Assembly: GCF_032670585.1 (NCBI RefSeq)
Contig: NZ_JAVQHL010000001.1
Span: 992,001-1,056,000 of the forward strand
Reading direction: 5' to 3'
Source: Ostreiculturibacter nitratireducens
GTDB lineage: Bacteria; Pseudomonadota; Alphaproteobacteria; Rhodobacterales; Rhodobacteraceae
DNA length: 64,000 bases
The position numbers and the translations under genes are program-made. The notes under the pieces were generated by a model that had not been told where the DNA came from, made no database searches, and was given only the letters and a program-made list of their open reading frames with translations. This document shows, one piece after another, positions 50,137 to 62,192 of the stretch. Numbering within the stretch: position 1 is the first letter of the stretch; every line of letters starts with the position of its first letter.

Positions 50137-52187
50137 TGGAGGGGCGGGGCGCAGCATCGGCCGCGCCCGGTCCACGGCGCCTTTTTGTCTACAACGGCGG
50201 CTTCCTGACGCAGCGCCGCGTTCGCCGCATCCTTGACCTCGCGGGCTACGATATCCGCTTGGGGCAGCCCGGACCTGACGACATGGTCGGCGTCTGGGGG
50301 CGAAGCCCGACAAGCCCCCGCGGCGACCGGGTCGCCGAACGGACCGGAGCGCCGGTCCTACGGGTCGAGGACGCCTTTCTCCGGTCCATCCGCTCGGGGC
50401 GGGAGGGAGAACCGCCACGCGGCCTGATCCTTGATCCGATGGGCGTGCATTTCGATTCCTCGACGTCCTCGCTTCTGGAACACCTCGCCACCACGGAACG
50501 GTTGGACGACACCCCGCTTCTGAACCGGGCGCGGGATGGCATGGAACGGCTGAAGGCCCTCGAACTCTCGAAGTACAATGGCTTCGACCCGACCTTGCCT
50601 GTCCCCGACGCACCCTTCGTCCTCGTCATCGACCAGACCCGCGACGACGCTTCCATACGGTACGGAGGCGCGACAGCTTCGACCTTCCGGGAGATGCTCG
50701 TCTTCGCGCAGGAGGAAAATCCCGGCGCCCGGATCGTCATCAAGACGCATCCGGAAACCGCGCTCGGCCTGCGACCGGGCCATTACGGCCCGGAACACAC
50801 GAATGACAGGATAACGCTCCTGACGGAGCCCGTCTCACCGTGGCGCCTTCTGGATCACGCCATCGCGGTCTACACCGTCTCTTCCCAGCTCGGGTACGAA
50901 GCGATCCTTGCCGGCCACAAGCCGCGCGTCTTCGGGCAGCCGTTCTACTCGGGCTGGGGTCTGACATGGGACGAGAACCCCGTTCCCCGCCGCGAACGCC
51001 ACCTCACCCGCGCGCAGCTCTTCGCCGTGTCGCACATCCTGGCGCCGACATGGTACGACCCCGCGCGCGACCGGCTTTGCAGCTTCGAGGAGGCTGTCGA
51101 CCAGTTCGAGGCCGAAGTCCGCGCCTTTCGCGAAGATCGCCATGGCCATGTCGCCGTCGGCATGCGGATCTGGAAGCGCGGCCATCTCCAGAAGACGTTC
51201 GGCCGCGAGAAGCGACTGGTCTTTCAGGACGACCCGGCACGTGCTGCCGAGCGTGCCCGCGCCGAGGGCCGCGGGCTGCTCGTCTGGGCCGGAAAGGAGA
51301 CGCCGGAACTGGTGACTGCTGCGAACGGCCACCCCCTCACACGGGTGGAAGACGGATTCCTCCGCTCGCGCGGTCTCGGCGCGGAACTCGTGCCACCCCT
51401 GTCGCTCGTGACCGACCCGCGTGGCATCTACTACGACCCGACCCGGCCCAGCACGCTCGAAACGCTGATCGCGGCGGCGCCCCCGGCCGGGGGTGAAGCG
51501 CGCGCGCAACGCCTCATCGCCCGGCTGATCCGCGCCGGGCTGTCGAAATACAACCTCGGCGGCGCTGTCTCGGAGCTCGGCTCTCAGCGCCCCGGCCGCC
51601 GCATCCTCGTCCCCGGCCAGGTCGAGGACGACGCCTCCATCCTCAAAGGTGGGGGCGATATCCGCACGAACGCCGAACTGCTCGCCATCACGCGCGCAGA
51701 GAACCCGGATGCCGTAATCCTCTACAAGCCCCATCCGGACGTCGAGGCGGGCCTTCGCGATGGCGCGCTCTCCGAGGACGAGGCTCGACGGCATGCCGAC
51801 GTGGTGGTCCCGGGGGCCGATCCGATAGCCCTGATCGGGATGGTGGACGAGGTCTGGACCATGACCTCGCTTCTCGGTTTCGAGGCTCTGATCCGCGGCT
51901 GCAAGGTCACCTGCCTCGGCGCGCCCTTTTACGCAGGTTGGGGCCTGACCCGCGATCTCGGCCCAGTCCCTGCCCGCCGTCAGGCGAGGCCGTCGCTGGC
52001 GGCGCTCGTCCACGCCGCACTGATCGCTTATCCACGCTACCTGGACCCGGTATCCGGCCTCCCCTGCCCGCCCGAAGTGATCGTCGAGCGGCTCGAAAGG
52101 AACGAGATACCGCGGCCGGGTCCATTCAATCGCAGCCTGTCGAAGCTCCAGGGCGTCTTGGCGTCCTATTCCGGGCTGTGGCGCTGA
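50136..52187 (+). CDS. kpsC: Capsule beta-Kdo transferase KpsC
   Basis: A 683-residue KpsC with two tandem copies of the capsule-synthesis domain. Copy 1 ends VFGQPFYSGWGLTWDENPVP and copy 2 ends CLGAPFYAGWGLTRDLGPVP, and each has its own ILDPMG/LVTDPRGIYYDP and GFDP/KYN motif. The two domains add alternating Kdo linkages. No kpsM, kpsT, kpsE, kpsF or kpsU is in this window, so the rest of the capsule locus lies elsewhere. Confidence 0.95.
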   Translation: MEGRGAASAAPGPRRLFVYNGGFLTQRRVRRILDLAGYDIRLGQPGPDDMVGVWGRSPTSPRGDRVAERTGAPVLRVEDAFLRSIRSGREGEPPRGLILDPMGVHFDSSTSSLLEHLATTERLDDTPLLNRARDGMERLKALELSKYNGFDPTLPVPDAPFVLVIDQTRDDASIRYGGATASTFREMLVFAQEENPGARIVIKTHPETALGLRPGHYGPEHTNDRITLLTEPVSPWRLLDHAIAVYTVSSQLGYEAILAGHKPRVFGQPFYSGWGLTWDENPVPRRERHLTRAQLFAVSHILAPTWYDPARDRLCSFEEAVDQFEAEVRAFREDRHGHVAVGMRIWKRGHLQKTFGREKRLVFQDDPARAAERARAEGRGLLVWAGKETPELVTAANGHPLTRVEDGFLRSRGLGAELVPPLSLVTDPRGIYYDPTRPSTLETLIAAAPPAGGEARAQRLIARLIRAGLSKYNLGGAVSELGSQRPGRRILVPGQVEDDASILKGGGDIRTNAELLAITRAENPDAVILYKPHPDVEAGLRDGALSEDEARRHADVVVPGADPIALIGMVDEVWTMTSLLGFEALIRGCKVTCLGAPFYAGWGLTRDLGPVPARRQARPSLAALVHAALIAYPRYLDPVSGLPCPPEVIVERLERNEIPRPGPFNRSLSKLQGVLASYSGLWR

Positions 52188-52191
52188 TACG

Positions 52192-53280
52192 TCAGCCCTT
52201 GTGCCAAACGTGCAGCACGTCTCCGCCGAGGTCCCGCGCCTCGGTGAGAACGAAGCGCCGGGCATCGGCAAGCGCGTCCAGCCCGAGGGGGCCGATGCCG
52301 GCGCGGCCGTCGCTGCCAAGCGCCAGCCCGGCCGTGATCCCGATCAACTCGTCGACCAGATCCGCCTTGAGGAGAGCCGCAACCAGCGCGCCTCCCCCTT
52401 CGCAGAAGACCCGCGTCAATCCGGCCGATCCGAGCGCCGTGAGCATCGCCGGTGCGTCGAGCCCACCTTCCGCTTCCGCCACCGGCAAGAGGCGCGCCCC
52501 GAGGTCATTCCACTCAGCCGTCCCCGGCGCTCCTTCCGCGTGCAGCAGCCACAACGGAACCTCGCGCGCACTTTTCGCAAGGTTTCCATCTAACGGCAGG
52601 TCGAGCCGACGCGACGCGACTACCCTTACCGGCTGGTGACTGACGCCGAGCCCACGCACCGTGAGCGTCGGGTCGTCGGCACGCGCAGTTCCCCCGCCGA
52701 CCAGCACCGCGTCATGACGGGCCCGGGCCGCATGAACCCAGCGCCGCGCCTCCGGCCCCGTGATCCACTGGCTTTCGCCCGTCGACGTGGCGATGCGGCC
52801 ATCGAAACTCATCGCGAGCTTGACGCTCACCCAAGGCCGCCCACGCTCTACCCGCGACAGGAAACCCGCGTGCGAAACCCTGGCATCTTCGGCAAGCACC
52901 CCGGTTTCCACCTCGATCCCCGCCGCCATCAGAATGGCATGCCCCCTGCCCGACACGCGCGGGTCCGGGTCCTCAATGGCCGTGACGACCCGCGCAACTC
53001 CAGCGCGGACGAGCGCCTCGGCGCAAGGCGGCGTCTTGCCGTGATGCGCGCATGGTTCCAGCGTCACGTAGGCCGTGGCACCTCGCGCCGCCTCGCCGGC
53101 CTGCGCCAGCGCCACGGTCTCGCCGTGCGGCCGCCCGCCCGGCTGGGTCCAGCCGCGCCCGACGATCCGGCCATCCTTCACGATCACGCAGCCCACCGGG
53201 GGGTTGGGCCAGACACGTCCATGGCCCCGCGCACCAAGCGCGAGAGCAAGTGCCATGAACCGGGTGTCTTCTCCGCTCAC
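52192..53280 (-). CDS. ribD: Bifunctional diaminohydroxyphosphoribosylaminopyrimidine deaminase/reductase
   Basis: A 362-residue RibD. The deaminase domain (1-145) shows the zinc motif [14 protein letters not shown] with [20 protein letters not shown]. The reductase domain (about 150-362) begins [20 protein letters not shown] and contains [20 protein letters not shown]. It catalyses two early riboflavin steps. The start overlaps the nrdR stop by ATGA. It converges with kpsC, 4 bp apart. Confidence 0.95.
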   Translation of the reverse strand: MSGEDTRFMALALALGARGHGRVWPNPPVGCVIVKDGRIVGRGWTQPGGRPHGETVALAQAGEAARGATAYVTLEPCAHHGKTPPCAEALVRAGVARVVTAIEDPDPRVSGRGHAILMAAGIEVETGVLAEDARVSHAGFLSRVERGRPWVSVKLAMSFDGRIATSTGESQWITGPEARRWVHAARARHDAVLVGGGTARADDPTLTVRGLGVSHQPVRVVASRRLDLPLDGNLAKSAREVPLWLLHAEGAPGTAEWNDLGARLLPVAEAEGGLDAPAMLTALGSAGLTRVFCEGGGALVAALLKADLVDELIGITAGLALGSDGRAGIGPLGLDALADARRFVLTEARDLGGDVLHVWHKG

Positions 53281-53744
53281 TCCTCGGCCGCGGGTTGCGG
53301 GCGCAGTTCGGATACGAACTTGTCGAAGTCGTCCGCCGCCTGGAAGTTCTTGTAGACGCTCGCGAACCGGACATAGGCCACGGTGTCGATCCGCGCCAAT
53401 GTCTCCATCACGATCTCGCCGATCACCTTGGAGGGGATGTCCGTCTCGCCGAGGCTCTCCAGCCGGCGGACGATGCCCGAAATCATCTGGTCGATCCGCT
53501 CCGGGTCGATCGGCCGCTTCTGCATGGCGATGCGGATCGAGCGTTCCAGCTTGTCACGGTCGAAGTCCTCGCGCCGCCCTGAGGACTTGATCACGACGAG
53601 GTCACGCAGTTGCACGCGCTCGTAGGTCGTGAACCGCCCGCCGCAGGCAGGGCAGAAGCGCCGCCGCCGTATCGCGACATGGTCCTCGGCCGGCCGGCTG
53701 TCCTTTACCTGCGTGTCGACATTTCCACAAAACGGGCAGCGCAT
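53277..53744 (-). CDS. nrdR: Transcriptional repressor NrdR
   Basis: A 155-residue repressor of ribonucleotide reductase genes. Start 53744 ([20 protein letters not shown]) is fixed by the zinc-ribbon start and the upstream GAGGGAGAG. The second Cys pair is [16 protein letters not shown], and an ATP-cone domain follows ([20 protein letters not shown]). Coupled to ribD by ATGA, the common arrangement. Confidence 0.96.
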   Translation of the reverse strand: MRCPFCGNVDTQVKDSRPAEDHVAIRRRRFCPACGGRFTTYERVQLRDLVVIKSSGRREDFDRDKLERSIRIAMQKRPIDPERIDQMISGIVRRLESLGETDIPSKVIGEIVMETLARIDTVAYVRFASVYKNFQAADDFDKFVSELRPQPAAEE

Positions 53745-53878
53745 CGTCTCTCCCTCGGGGTGCTTTTCGTGCGGGTTCGCAGCACTATAGGATGCGCCCA
53801 ACCGATTGGGTAGTGGGTATGGCAAGCCACAAAATGCAGGTTGCGCGACCTGTGACCCCGAAGACTCAGATTCCGGCC

Positions 53879-54283
53879 CTATGTCAGGCGCGCGACGACT
53901 TCGCGACGGTGCGGACGCGCTCGATGTTCGAAAAGGTAAATTCCTTGCCATGTTCCAAGCGCCAGGCGTCCGGAAATGACAGGAATTGACAAGCTCACGG
54001 GCAGCAGCGCGGCCTTGATATGCGCCGGCATGTCGTCCGGCCCCTCCATTCGATGCGTCAGATACCGCATGGACGGGTCGTCCGCCGAGGGAACCAGTCG
54101 GCGAAAGAACGCCTCGAGGTCGGTCCTCACATCCGGGTCCGCGTTCTCCTGGATGAGAAGCGAGCAGGACGTGTGCCTGACGAATAGCGTCAGCAGACCG
54201 TCGCCCGTCACCCAGTCCCTGACTTGCCCGGTGAACTCGTAAAGGCCCGGTCCCCGGGTGTCTATGTGGAAGCTCTTGTGCAT
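53879..54283 (-). CDS. YjbQ/UPF0047 family protein
   Basis: A 134-residue protein starting at ATG 54283 ([17 protein letters not shown]). Signature stretches are [20 protein letters not shown] and the C-terminal [20 protein letters not shown], giving the His/Asp/Asn cluster of this family. Members have been assigned weak thiamin-phosphate synthase activity; the physiological role is uncertain. It is divergent from the dienelactone hydrolase gene, 79 bp apart. Confidence 0.93.
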   Translation of the reverse strand: MHKSFHIDTRGPGLYEFTGQVRDWVTGDGLLTLFVRHTSCSLLIQENADPDVRTDLEAFFRRLVPSADDPSMRYLTHRMEGPDDMPAHIKAALLPVSLSIPVISGRLALGTWQGIYLFEHRARPHRREVVARLT

Positions 54284-54362
54284 GCCACCGCGTTTGTGAC
54301 GATCTTGTTCCCGCACGATGCTACCTTTCCTTGTCAGGGCGCACCATACCAGGGAGGAAGCG

Positions 54363-55250
54363 ATGCCCCGCCTCACGGCCAAGGATTTCGACCAGGCTCT
54401 TCTGGAGCTTTATGACCATTACGCCCACGGCGGGATCACGAAGCGGGAGTTCCTCGACGGCGCGGGAAAGTGCGCGGTGCGAGGGTTGAGCGCATCCGCG
54501 CTCTTCTCGATGCTGAGCCCGGACTACGCGCTGGCGCAGCAGGTCGCGCCGGATGACCCCGGAATCCAGGCGGGCCGCGTCACGTATCCCTCGCCGAAGG
54601 GGCATGGCGAGGTCAACGGATACATGGTCCGTCCGGCCGGCACGTCGGACCGGCTTCCGGCCGTTGTCGTGGTTCACGAGAACAGAGGGCTCAATCCCTA
54701 TATCGAGGACGTTGCCCGCCGACTTGCGAAGGCGGGGTTCATGGCGCTTGCGCCGGATGGGCTTTCGAGCCTCGGCGGCTATCCCGGCAATGACGACGAG
54801 GGCCGGGAATTGCAGAGGCAGGTAGACCGGGAGAAGCTGATGAACGACTTCTTCGCGGCGGTGGAATTCCTGATGCATCATGAAGTGTCCACCGGGAACG
54901 TCGGGATCATTGGGTTCTGCTACGGGGGCGGCGTCGCGAATGCCGCTGCGGTGGCCTATCCCGAACTGAAGGCGGCGGTCCCCTTCTACGGGCGGCAGCC
55001 CCCCGCAGAGGACGCGTCGAAGATCCGGGCGGCCCTGATGCTCCACTACGCCGAGTTCGACGACCGGATCAACGCGGGCTGGCCCGATTACGAGGCGGCG
55101 CTGAAGGCTGCAGGGACGGAGTATCAGGCCTTCATCTATCCCGGGGTGAACCACGGGTTCCACAACGACACGACGCCGAGATACGACCGTCAGGCAGCCG
55201 AACTCGCCTGGGAACGGACAGTCGCCTTCCTGCACGAGAAACTCGGCTGA
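54363..55250 (+). CDS. Dienelactone hydrolase family protein
   Basis: A 295-residue alpha/beta hydrolase from ATG 54363 with GGGAGGAAG upstream. The catalytic triad is visible as the Cys nucleophile in IGFCYGGGVANAA, Asp in HYAEFDDRINAGW and His in YPGVNHGFHND. An N-terminal segment of about 60 residues (KREFLDGAGKCAVRGLSASA, ending LSPDYALAQQ) looks like an export signal or membrane-proximal extension. It hydrolyses lactones or esters; substrate unknown. Confidence 0.92.
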   Translation: MPRLTAKDFDQALLELYDHYAHGGITKREFLDGAGKCAVRGLSASALFSMLSPDYALAQQVAPDDPGIQAGRVTYPSPKGHGEVNGYMVRPAGTSDRLPAVVVVHENRGLNPYIEDVARRLAKAGFMALAPDGLSSLGGYPGNDDEGRELQRQVDREKLMNDFFAAVEFLMHHEVSTGNVGIIGFCYGGGVANAAAVAYPELKAAVPFYGRQPPAEDASKIRAALMLHYAEFDDRINAGWPDYEAALKAAGTEYQAFIYPGVNHGFHNDTTPRYDRQAAELAWERTVAFLHEKLG

Positions 55251-55273
55251 GCTGTGACTGCGACCGGACGGCC

Positions 55274-55654
55274 TCAGTCCTCTTCGATCTTCGGCTCCCA
55301 GCATAAAGCTTCGGCGTGGTGCGCGGGCAGGCTGCCGGTCTCCGGGTAGACCGCGAGGCCCGTGGACCGCGCGGCGCCTTCCGGCGTGAGAGAGAAGCTG
55401 ATCCCCTCCCCCGCCCGACGCGGCGGCGGCGAGACGCGCCAAATCCGCGTTGACCGCGAAAGACCAAGGTCGCGGATGACGTAGTCACCAGCCGCGCACC
55501 AGTAGTCGTTGACGCCCGCACCGGCCTTGAACGCAACGTGGAACCCACCCCCTTCGGGGCTGACGTTCATGTCGTTCTGGGCGATGAAAGCCTCCGCCGG
55601 GAGTGCGGCGAGGCCGAGGGCGAGTGTTGCAGCAAGGGGAAGAAGACGCGGCAT
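55274..55654 (-). CDS. Small secreted protein of unknown function
   Basis: A 126-residue protein from ATG 55654 (GGAG just upstream) with signal peptide LLPLAATLALGLAALPAEA. The mature domain holds two cysteines (NDYWCAAGDY and EALCWEPK) and a Pro/Arg-rich middle. No named family. Convergent with the hydrolase gene, 23 bp apart. Confidence 0.75.
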   Translation of the reverse strand: MPRLLPLAATLALGLAALPAEAFIAQNDMNVSPEGGGFHVAFKAGAGVNDYWCAAGDYVIRDLGLSRSTRIWRVSPPPRRAGEGISFSLTPEGAARSTGLAVYPETGSLPAHHAEALCWEPKIEED

Positions 55655-55770
55655 GGAAAGCTCCTCTGTCCGGAGGGATGGGCCGTTGACCCAAAAGGTG
55701 GGGGCAGGACGGGGCGAAGACAAGCCCGAACGGAGGCCCGCCGCCCCAGCGTCCCTCCCCGAGGGCGACC

Positions 55771-55800
55771 GTTGCCCGGCTCCCATCCGAACCGGGCAAC
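55771..55800 (-). other. Hairpin downstream of rpoD
   Basis: GTTGCCCGG and CCGGGCAAC form a perfect 9-bp stem with a 12-nt loop, 72 bp past the rpoD stop. No T-run follows, so it is listed as a structure, not a proven terminator. Confidence 0.4.
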
Positions 55801-55871
55801 CGAAGTGTTGCTCTTCTTTCGGACCCAACGCCCGCGGATCCTCTCATCGAGGAATGCGCGTTCTTCCGGGG

Positions 55872-57866
<1,995 letters not shown>

Positions 57867-57967
57867 GGGGCTCCTCGGGGTCGGTCGGGACGGCGAATCG
57901 CCATGGGCGAATCGGGTCCTAGGGTTGTAGCGAATCGACGGTGCGAATCACAGGGGGCGGGTCGGGG

Positions 57968-59923
57968 TCAGCCTTTCTTCTTTACCCAAACCTCACTGTC
58001 TATGAGGCTCTGCAGATGCTGCGACAGAGCCGCACGGTCCTCTCCCAGATCTTGCGCGTCGTCGAGTTTCGAGCGTTCCGCGCGATGCCGGGCCTCCGCC
58101 GCCTGGGACAGGCGCCAGGTCAGCCCCTCGTCCGCAAGACCCGCCAGGTCCTCCACCGCGTCCTCGATCTCGGCCCTTGCCCCGCGCCGCGCGTCGAGCT
58201 TCGCAAGTTCTTCCGCAAGACACAGGCGGGCGAGGCTCAGATCGTCGCGGTTGCGGACGGGTGGGGCAATTGCGACGTGGGCCAGCGCGTAGAGCTTTTC
58301 AAGGGCATCGCCCGCTTCCGAAAGGAGTTTTTCACGGATTCCGCTCGCTTCGTTATGGGCATGGCGCAGAAGGACGTTGCGCAAGCGTTCATGCTGCGGC
58401 GCCGTCAGCTCGAGAATCTCGATCTGGCTTTCGAATTCCGCGACGAGCGAGGGATGCGTGAAGAGGATCGCGAGGATCATCGCCTCGCGCAGCTGGTCCT
58501 CCACTTCGGGGCCCGGTGCCGAAGCCAGAAGCGAGGACTTGGTCGACGGCAAGGGGGCCATGGGCACGGGAACGAAACGCCCCCTGCCCCGCCCCGCACC
58601 CGGCACCCGTGGCCCCGGCTGCCGCTGCGCCGGAGCGCCCATGCCGAAGAGTTCCCGGCGCAGACGCTTGATCTCCTCGCCGTAGTGGCTGTGGATCGAA
58701 GGATCCGCGATTCGGGAAATCGCCGCCCGCAACGACTTGTCGAGCGCGGCCCGGCGTTCGGGGCTGTCGAATATCTTGCCCTCGGTTTCGCGCTGCCACA
58801 GAAGCGTGACCATCGGCTGCGCGCCGTCCAGCACCTTCCGCATGGCTTCGGGGCCACTCGCGCGGATCAGGTCGTCGGGGTCCTTGCCTTCCGGGAGGAT
58901 TGCGAAGCGCAGTCCGTTCCCCGCCTCGAGCATCGGAAGCGCGAGGTCCATGACCCGCATCGCGGCGTTGATCCCGGCGCGGTCCCCGTCGAGCGCGATG
59001 ATCGGTTCCGGATGGATGCGCCAGAGAAGCCGGAGCTGGTCCTCGGTGATCGCGGTGCCGAGTGGCGCAACGGTCGCTTCGAAACCAGCCTCCACCAGCG
59101 CGATGACATCCATGTAGCCTTCGGCGACGACCAGCGGCTGACCCTTGCCCGCCGCCTCGCGAGCGGGCCCGTGGTTGTAAAGGCTGCGGCCCTTGTCGAA
59201 GAGTTCGGTCTCGGGGGAGTTGAGGTATTTCGCCCGCGCGTCTGCCGCCATCGCCCGCCCGCCAAGTGCGATGCAGCGCCCGCGCGCGTCGCGGATCGGG
59301 AAGATGATGCGGTCGCGGAACCGGTCATAGGGCGCACCGCCGTCGTCCGGTTTGGCGCAGAGGCCCGCGGCGATGATGAGGTCGGGCGCGACGCCCTTGG
59401 AGACAAGCGCGTTGTAGACGCCCTGACGGGCGTCCGGAGCATAGCCGATCTCGAACCGCTCCAACGTCTCGGCGGAGAGCTTTCTGCGCTTGAGGTAATC
59501 GCGCGCGGCGGAGCCGGCCGCGGTGTTCAGGCTCATCCGGAAATGGCGGACCGCAGCCTCCATCACTTCGGCGAGCTGTGACCTGCGGTCGGCCCTGGCG
59601 GCGGCCTGCGGGTCGCGGGCAGGCATCTGCATCCCGGCCTCGCGCGCGAGGATCTCCACCGCTTCCATGAAGCCCACGTTCTCCGTCTCGCGGACGAAGC
59701 TGACGGCGTCACCCTTCGCGTGGCAACCGAAGCAGTAGTAATAGCCCTTGCGGTCATCGACGTGGAAGGAGGCTGACTTTTCCTGGTGGAAGGGGCACGG
59801 CGCCCACATGTCGCCCTTGCCCTGGTTCGACTTCCGCATGTCCCAGATAACCTTGCGGCCCACGACCTGCGCAAGCGAGGTGCGGGTTCTGAGTTCGTCG
59901 AGAAATCCGGGGGGCAGACTCAT
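57968..59923 (-). CDS. dnaG: DNA primase DnaG
   Basis: A 651-residue primase. Start 59923 (MSLPPGFLDELRTRTSLAQV) is used because family members begin here. The zinc-binding motif is CPFHQEKSASFHV with YYCFGCHAKGD. The TOPRIM domain includes VVAEGYMDVIALVEAGF and ALDGDRAGINAA. The C-terminal helicase-binding part is present. It lies upstream of rpoD on the same strand. Confidence 0.97.
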   Translation of the reverse strand: MSLPPGFLDELRTRTSLAQVVGRKVIWDMRKSNQGKGDMWAPCPFHQEKSASFHVDDRKGYYYCFGCHAKGDAVSFVRETENVGFMEAVEILAREAGMQMPARDPQAAARADRRSQLAEVMEAAVRHFRMSLNTAAGSAARDYLKRRKLSAETLERFEIGYAPDARQGVYNALVSKGVAPDLIIAAGLCAKPDDGGAPYDRFRDRIIFPIRDARGRCIALGGRAMAADARAKYLNSPETELFDKGRSLYNHGPAREAAGKGQPLVVAEGYMDVIALVEAGFEATVAPLGTAITEDQLRLLWRIHPEPIIALDGDRAGINAAMRVMDLALPMLEAGNGLRFAILPEGKDPDDLIRASGPEAMRKVLDGAQPMVTLLWQRETEGKIFDSPERRAALDKSLRAAISRIADPSIHSHYGEEIKRLRRELFGMGAPAQRQPGPRVPGAGRGRGRFVPVPMAPLPSTKSSLLASAPGPEVEDQLREAMILAILFTHPSLVAEFESQIEILELTAPQHERLRNVLLRHAHNEASGIREKLLSEAGDALEKLYALAHVAIAPPVRNRDDLSLARLCLAEELAKLDARRGARAEIEDAVEDLAGLADEGLTWRLSQAAEARHRAERSKLDDAQDLGEDRAALSQHLQSLIDSEVWVKKKG

Positions 59924-60102
59924 GCGCGACAATATCGGTCCGCTCCGGCTCCAAGTCCAGCGGTCCGAGGCAGATGCCTCGCCCTGTCCGCGGCGATCGG
60001 CCTGTCGTGCCGAGCCGGCTTTGCCGCCCGCCTGTCGCGGATAGGACAGAATCGGACCGCGACGGATCACAGGATCGGCGGCAGAAACACGGAGGAACTG
60101 TC

Positions 60103-61056
60103 ATGAAGGTCGGATTCATCGGTCTTGGAAATGTCGGCGGCAAGCTCGCCGGAAGCCTATTGCGGAACGGGATCGACCTGATGATCCATGACCTGGATCA
60201 GGACCGGGTCGCCGCTTTCGTGGCGCGGGGCGCGAAGGCGGGCGGAAGCCCCCGGGCGATGATGGATTCTTGCGAAACGGTCATCACATGCCTGCCCTCG
60301 CCCGCTGCCTCGGCGGCCGTCGTCGAGGGGTCGGACGGGATTCTGGAGGCGATGGGACCCGGGAAGTGCTGGCTCGAAATGTCCACGACCGACGCGGACG
60401 AGGTGACGCGGCTCGCCGCCAAGGTCGCGGCCAAGGGCGGACGGGCGGCCGACGTTCCGGTGTCCGGCGGCTGCCACAGGGCCGCGACCGGCAACATCTC
60501 GATCTTCGCGGGCTGCGACCGGGAGACGTTCGACGCGGTCCTGCCCATTCTCACGATCCTCGGGCGGCGGGTGCTGCACACCGGGCCGCTGGGCTCGGCC
60601 AGCATTCTCAAGGTCATGACGAACTACCTCGCCACCGCGAACCTTCTGACGCTCTGCGAGGCCCTCGTCACGATGAAGGCCGCCGGCATGGACATGGCGA
60701 CGACCTACGAGGCGATAAAGATCTCCTCCGGCACGTCCTTCGTGCACGAAACCGAAAGCCAGCTGATCCTGTCCGGCTCACGCGACGTGAACTTCACGAT
60801 GGACCTCGTGCAGAAGGACATCGGTCTTTTCCAGAAGATCGCGGAGGACCACGGCGTGCCGCTGGAGCTTTCGCCCATGCTGATCGAGATCTTCCGCGAC
60901 GGGCAGAAGCGCTACGGCATGCAGGCGCAGTCCGACCGGATCATCGAACGGCTGGAAGAGGCGACCGGGCTGGAAATCCTCGCGCCGGGTTTCCCGACGG
61001 AACTGATCGACGACGAACCCGAGGAACGCGGCTACGAAGTGCGCCCGCCGCGCTGA
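60103..61056 (+). CDS. 3-hydroxyisobutyrate dehydrogenase-like NAD(P)-binding protein
   Basis: A 317-residue beta-hydroxyacid dehydrogenase from ATG 60103 with GGAGG upstream. The Rossmann signature is MKVGFIGLGNVGGKLAGSLL; the substrate-binding stretch is DVPVSGGCHRAATGNISIFA; the catalytic Lys lies in SILKVMTNYLATANLL. Specific substrate not predictable. Divergent from dnaG across 179 bp. Confidence 0.92.
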   Translation: MKVGFIGLGNVGGKLAGSLLRNGIDLMIHDLDQDRVAAFVARGAKAGGSPRAMMDSCETVITCLPSPAASAAVVEGSDGILEAMGPGKCWLEMSTTDADEVTRLAAKVAAKGGRAADVPVSGGCHRAATGNISIFAGCDRETFDAVLPILTILGRRVLHTGPLGSASILKVMTNYLATANLLTLCEALVTMKAAGMDMATTYEAIKISSGTSFVHETESQLILSGSRDVNFTMDLVQKDIGLFQKIAEDHGVPLELSPMLIEIFRDGQKRYGMQAQSDRIIERLEEATGLEILAPGFPTELIDDEPEERGYEVRPPR

Positions 61057-61111
61057 GCCCTTCCCTGCGCGCGGCCGGCCCTGTATGGCTCGCCCGGAAA
61101 CGGAGGGACAG

Positions 61112-61585
61112 ATGTCGGAAATGGTTCTCGCCAGTATCAGCGCACCGGCGCCGAGGCGCGCCGTGGCCATCGTGATGGTCGCGGCGCTTGGCATCCTTCT
61201 GATTGCGCTCGGCGTGTTCAGGGGGCCGGAATCGGTCCTCGGGCGCGTCGCGCTCGTCATCGTTGGCGGCATCGCGCTCGCCCTCGCCGACATGATGCGC
61301 AAGGCCACGGCACTCAGGCTGGAACTGACCGCGACGGAACTCACCGACACGTCGGGCCGGGTCCTAGCGCGGGTCGAGGACATCGTCTCCGTCGATCGTG
61401 GCGCCTTCGCCTTCAAGCCGTCGAACGGCTTCCTGCTGAAGCTGCGCCAGCCCGCCGGCCGCGTCTGGGCGCCGGGCCTCTACTGGCGGCTGGGCCGCCG
61501 GATCGGCGTGGGTGGCGTGATCTCGAAGACCGAGGGGCGCAACATGGCCGACACGATCAGCGCCCTGATCTCGGACCGGCGCTGA
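61112..61585 (+). CDS. Small membrane protein of unknown function
   Basis: A 157-residue protein from ATG 61112 (GGAGGGACAG upstream) with two hydrophobic helices (AVAIVMVAALGILLIALGVF and RVALVIVGGIALALADMM), then a cytosolic domain reminiscent of PH-like membrane proteins (ELTATELTDTSGRVLARVED). It follows the dehydrogenase by 55 bp. Function unknown. Confidence 0.75.
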   Translation: MSEMVLASISAPAPRRAVAIVMVAALGILLIALGVFRGPESVLGRVALVIVGGIALALADMMRKATALRLELTATELTDTSGRVLARVEDIVSVDRGAFAFKPSNGFLLKLRQPAGRVWAPGLYWRLGRRIGVGGVISKTEGRNMADTISALISDRR

Positions 61586-61605
61586 ACGCGCGGCCCCGGC
61601 CCGGT

Positions 61606-62190
61606 CTAGCCGGACATGTTTCCTGACCGGTCGCCCCAGAGTACCGCCGGCACGAACCGCGGGCGCATCACGACGAACTGGTCGAAATCGAGGTAACTGA
61701 CCCCGACCTCGAAGATCGGTGCCAGAGAGGAATGCGTCTCGACGATCACGACCGTGTCGTTGGGGGCCATCGCGGGGATCCGGTTCGCGACCTGCTTGAT
61801 CGACCCGTTGTTATAGGTGTCCTGGGAACGGGTCGCATAGGACCATTCGACGTTGTGAACCTTGTCGTTGTCGTTCCACCTGACGGAAGTGACGCGGACC
61901 CATGTCTGTTCGTCGGAATTCGTCAGGTAATCGAAGACGGTGCCCATCCCATCGATGTAGTTGGCATCCACCGGCAGCGTTTCCCGCGTGATCATGTCGG
62001 TGATCGTGAAGGCGGCCTTTTCGTTTACGGTCCGCTCCCGGAACGCCTCGAAGAACTGGAATGCAGCGACATACCACCAGACGAGCAGCGGCAGGATGAG
62101 CACCGCCTCGACCGACATCGACCCCTCTGTCCTCGCGCGGAAGAGGCGGAAGCGGAAGGACAGGCTGCGGAAAAGCTTTGCTGTGCGCAT
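61606..62190 (-). CDS. TadE-like pilus assembly protein
   Basis: A 194-residue protein with a positively charged start, then a TadE-type anchor (GSMSVEAVLILPLLVWWYVA, E near position 28) and a periplasmic C-terminal domain. Such pseudopilin-like proteins are cleaved by TadV and belong to Flp/Tad tight-adherence systems. It follows the next TadE-like gene by 2 bp. Convergent with the small membrane protein gene. Confidence 0.85.
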   Translation of the reverse strand: MRTAKLFRSLSFRFRLFRARTEGSMSVEAVLILPLLVWWYVAAFQFFEAFRERTVNEKAAFTITDMITRETLPVDANYIDGMGTVFDYLTNSDEQTWVRVTSVRWNDNDKVHNVEWSYATRSQDTYNNGSIKQVANRIPAMAPNDTVVIVETHSSLAPIFEVGVSYLDFDQFVVMRPRFVPAVLWGDRSGNMSG

Positions 62191-62192
62191 GA

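Noticed and set aside
57941..59581. 546-codon plus-strand frame
   Set aside because: Antisense to dnaG.
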